From a virus: DNA of 51,091 bases. A program made the position numbers and the translations under genes. The notes under the pieces were generated by a model that had not been told where the DNA came from, did no database searches, and saw only the letters and a program-made list of their open reading frames with translations. The stretch spans positions 1 through 51,091 of IMG/VR virus record IMGVR_UViG_3300021077_000022. One strand, 5' to 3'. Below are positions 48,713 through 51,091 of this stretch, piece by piece (within the stretch, counting starts at the first letter, position 1; each line of letters starts with the position of its first letter).

Positions 48713-49417
48713 GTGCAAGTACCATTCACTTGTGTCCAGACGGACTTCACGGGACCCTGTACGCGGTTTAATACCCTCATCCAGAGAATCTGCAACAGCA
48801 TCGACACAAGTTCCGGAGTGATTCTGGCAGACGTCTACGCCAATAGAAGTAACTACTCAGCAGCATCGAACCAGGGAAGCCTGTTTGTGGCAACCGATCA
48901 GTCCGTCATCTACCAGTCTCAGGTGCAGAGTGGGCAAGCGCAGTGGAAGTACGCTGGCGGAATCATCTTCGGGACGATTTCGGGAAACGGGGGCCTGCTA
49001 TCCACCGATGCCGGGGTTCTTTTACTGACCAGCGCATCCCCGTATAAGCTTTACCGCTGGAGCGGTTCACAGTGGGTTGACGTAAGCCCTGGCACGACGG
49101 GATCTGGCAGCGGGAGTGGATCAGGATCAGGCGGCGCAGCGAATATACTCACCTACCAGAAAACTCTCGCGAGCGGTTCGGTCGCGGTGGCATCCCCAAG
49201 CTCTCCGGTGGCGAACACGATGCTGTTGGTTGTACTCACTCAGGATGCCACTGGCGGTTGGCAGCCAACGTGGGATGCAACTTATGTGGGATATCCGAAT
49301 TCTCTATCACAAACAAAGCACGGAACTTCCTGCATATTCCTTTTCGTCGGACTAGTGGTTTCAGGGACGGGGTACTGGGTCTTGATTTCCCAACCCGTGA
49401 TAGGATTGACGTTATGA
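48713..49417 (+). CDS. Tail-associated protein (234 aa)
   Basis: GTG 48713 with GGTGGAG upstream. Two beta-rich halves are joined by a SGSGSGSGSGG linker near residue 135. The N-terminal half (QGSLFVATDQSVIYQSQVQS) resembles tail-tip or fibre-attachment modules; the C-terminal half is small and hydrophobic. No signal peptide. Precise role unknown. Confidence 0.5.
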   Translation: MQVPFTCVQTDFTGPCTRFNTLIQRICNSIDTSSGVILADVYANRSNYSAASNQGSLFVATDQSVIYQSQVQSGQAQWKYAGGIIFGTISGNGGLLSTDAGVLLLTSASPYKLYRWSGSQWVDVSPGTTGSGSGSGSGSGGAANILTYQKTLASGSVAVASPSSPVANTMLLVVLTQDATGGWQPTWDATYVGYPNSLSQTKHGTSCIFLFVGLVVSGTGYWVLISQPVIGLTL

Positions 49418-49425
49418 GGTGGATT

Positions 49426-51091
49426 ATGAAAAGCAAGTTGGTATCTGGGCTGTTTCTGGCAGTTGGACTCTTGGCTCAGAGTAACGCTCCGCAATTGGAC
49501 TCGACGACTGGATCGGTGATTCTCCCAAACTTGTCCACCGCATCAGTGCAGTTCAACTACGCGAAGTCTGGTCCAACTCCGTCCTACTGGAGCATCCTCG
49601 GGTACCCTGTCAGTAGCTTGGTGTTCAGTGACAACGTACCGGGGACAAGCACGACGAATCCGATCCTAGCGCTTTCCACCGACAACACCCATGCCAACGT
49701 TACCATTTCCGGGGTGAGCGGACAGGCGTCTGACTTATTGGACATCCAAATCACCCCAGGAAACCCAAACGCCGCGTGGGTGGACAACCAAGGCCATCTC
49801 ACTGTGGGAATTTATAGTGGTAGCAAGCCAAGTGTGATGGAGAATATGAACACGTATGGGATTAATTTCGGGATGTACGGCGATGGGTCCGGGACTGGAT
49901 TTTTGAAATGGTACGCTTCGGGAGGTTCCAGCGTCAACTGGCAGATGACAGGGGCGGGAACCGGAGACCTCATGATGTACGATTCCGTGGGAGACACTCC
50001 GTTTGACCTAACCACTAACACTGGGACCGGCAATGCCCTGAATCTAGTGGCATCGCTGAATGTCGAGCCGTCCTATGTCGGGATAGCCACGTTCCCTACT
50101 TTTATTGTCCAGAACGGATCAAGGACGGCCACGGTAGCGGAGTTCTGGCACACCGCTCGCGGCTTCACTGGGGCGGCAGACTTATGGATTGACAATGCCG
50201 GCGGAACGCATATTGCGAACTGCGTCAGTGGGTGTAGCGGTGGGACTTCGCAGTGGACCACAATCACATCTCCGAACGGAATCTATTATTCAGCGGGAGG
50301 GGTTCTGATCGGAACCGCAACCCCCCCCACCACATTCGAAAGCCTAAGTGTGGTCTCGGGAAGCCTTGGCCTTTACGGCGACGGATCTTCCACGGGATTT
50401 CTCAAGTTCTATTCGGGGAATACTTTTGAGGGTCAGGTGTCCGCATCCTCGGGGGCTTTCGTTTTCCAGAATAGCGTTGGTGGAACGATGCTTTCCATAT
50501 CCACCGGGTCTAACCTCTCTTATGGGACGCTAAACGTTATTGGAAATTCGAGCGAGCCGACAGGATTCCCTACATTTCTTGTTCAGCAGCCGGGGAGTTC
50601 CGGGTCGAACACTGCGGAGTTTTGGCACGGAAGTCGCGGGGCACCTGGAGCGGCAGATTTATATATCGATTCTTCCGGTGGAACCCATATTGCAAACTGC
50701 GTTAGTGGATGTGGCGGTGGAACGCAGTGGACCACAATCTCCTCACCCACTGGGATCTACTACACCAACAAAGTCCTCATTGGGGTCTCCACTTGGCCGG
50801 GTACGGCAGAGACATTGAATGTGACCGGAGCTTCGGGTGGGACGATTGGCCTTTACGGCGACGGATCTTCCACGGGGCTCCTGAAGTTTTATAACGCCGC
50901 AGGGACTACGATGGAATCCCAAGTGAGCGGGTCAACGGGATCGATCGTTTTCCAGAATAGCGTTGGTGGAACGATGCTGTCTGTGTCCACGGGAATTAAC
51001 CTGTCATACGGAACATTGGACGTTATCGGAAACTCCAGCGAGCCGACAGGATTCCCTACATTTCTTGTTCAGCAGCCGGGGAGTTCCGGGT
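49426..51091 (+). CDS. Exported repeat-containing fibre-like protein, 3' end cut by window
   Basis: GAGGTGG precedes ATG 49426; the frame stays open to the window end (555 codons). It starts with a Sec signal peptide (MKSKLVSGLFLAVGLLAQS). The body is built of ~162-residue repeats: each has GLYGDGSSTGFLKFY, FQNSVGGTMLS, then EPTGFPTFLVQQPG, a FWHGSRGAPGAADLYID strand and a THIANCVSGC-x-GGTxxWTTI end. Two full and one partial copy are visible, with period 486 bp between the last two; DNA matches there are almost exact (for example 50551-50607 and 51037-51091). Likely a surface/fibre protein; the C-terminus is outside the window. Confidence 0.75.
   Translation, partial: MKSKLVSGLFLAVGLLAQSNAPQLDSTTGSVILPNLSTASVQFNYAKSGPTPSYWSILGYPVSSLVFSDNVPGTSTTNPILALSTDNTHANVTISGVSGQASDLLDIQITPGNPNAAWVDNQGHLTVGIYSGSKPSVMENMNTYGINFGMYGDGSGTGFLKWYASGGSSVNWQMTGAGTGDLMMYDSVGDTPFDLTTNTGTGNALNLVASLNVEPSYVGIATFPTFIVQNGSRTATVAEFWHTARGFTGAADLWIDNAGGTHIANCVSGCSGGTSQWTTITSPNGIYYSAGGVLIGTATPPTTFESLSVVSGSLGLYGDGSSTGFLKFYSGNTFEGQVSASSGAFVFQNSVGGTMLSISTGSNLSYGTLNVIGNSSEPTGFPTFLVQQPGSSGSNTAEFWHGSRGAPGAADLYIDSSGGTHIANCVSGCGGGTQWTTISSPTGIYYTNKVLIGVSTWPGTAETLNVTGASGGTIGLYGDGSSTGLLKFYNAAGTTMESQVSGSTGSIVFQNSVGGTMLSVSTGINLSYGTLDVIGNSSEPTGFPTFLVQQPGSSG

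Noticed and set aside
34068-51091. Diversity-generating retroelement for the fibre genes
   Set aside because: No reverse transcriptase and no template/variable repeat pair with adenine-specific changes were seen.
1-51091. Evidence for lysogeny (integrase, attachment site) or lysis genes
   Set aside because: No integrase, recombinase of that type, endolysin or holin could be recognised; the window may simply not include them.

Overview
The window reads as part of a tailed double-stranded DNA phage (or prophage) genome, about 55% GC. It is densely packed, mostly on the plus strand, with ATGA/GTGA start-stop overlaps throughout. A terminase, portal, scaffold and capsid order is visible. Two connector-like proteins and a nozzle-like protein follow, with no tape-measure or sheath gene, so a short-tailed (podovirus-like) particle is most likely. 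No integrase, lysis gene, tRNA or CRISPR array was seen. The host cannot be read directly. The style of the signal peptides (endings such as LLAQ and LLAADA) would fit a soil Acidobacteriota-type host, but this is only an impression.

Layout. 1-6147: an operon of small, mostly unknown early genes, with a cytosine methyltransferase and a Gp37/Gp68 (DUF5131) gene invaded by HNH endonuclease genes, plus a methyltransferase remnant. 6144-9673: a promoter with an operator-like palindrome, a ParB-like gene, small unknown genes and a strong terminator hairpin. 9678-13870: candidate small terminase, large terminase, a ribbon-helix-helix protein and zinc-ribbon proteins. 13872-21646: portal, a minus-strand antitoxin/repressor-like gene, polybasic micro-ORFs, scaffold, a minus-strand endonuclease VII-like gene, a major capsid gene split by a group I intron, then virion accessory genes ending at a U-tract terminator. 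21736-26885: an exported coiled-coil protein and a four-gene glycosylation island, including a GT4-methyltransferase-GT2 fusion and a reversibly-glycosylated-polypeptide-like protein. 26908-32088: minisatellites, unknown genes and a RecT plus PD-(D/E)XK nuclease recombination cassette. 32362-51091: connectors, very large fibre, beta-helix and nozzle-like proteins, several with Sec signal peptides; the last is cut by the window edge.

Three regulatory or parasitic layers overlie this. (1) A 14-bp near-palindrome (consensus GTCCAACGTGGGAC) occurs eleven times; in five cases it lies 14-17 nt before a start codon. (2) Five sigma70-like promoters place the predicted transcript start at or within 1-2 nt of the start codon, implying leaderless mRNAs. 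(3) Selfish elements are dense: a group I intron in the capsid gene, a free-standing endonuclease beside it, and two HNH genes in one DUF5131 locus.
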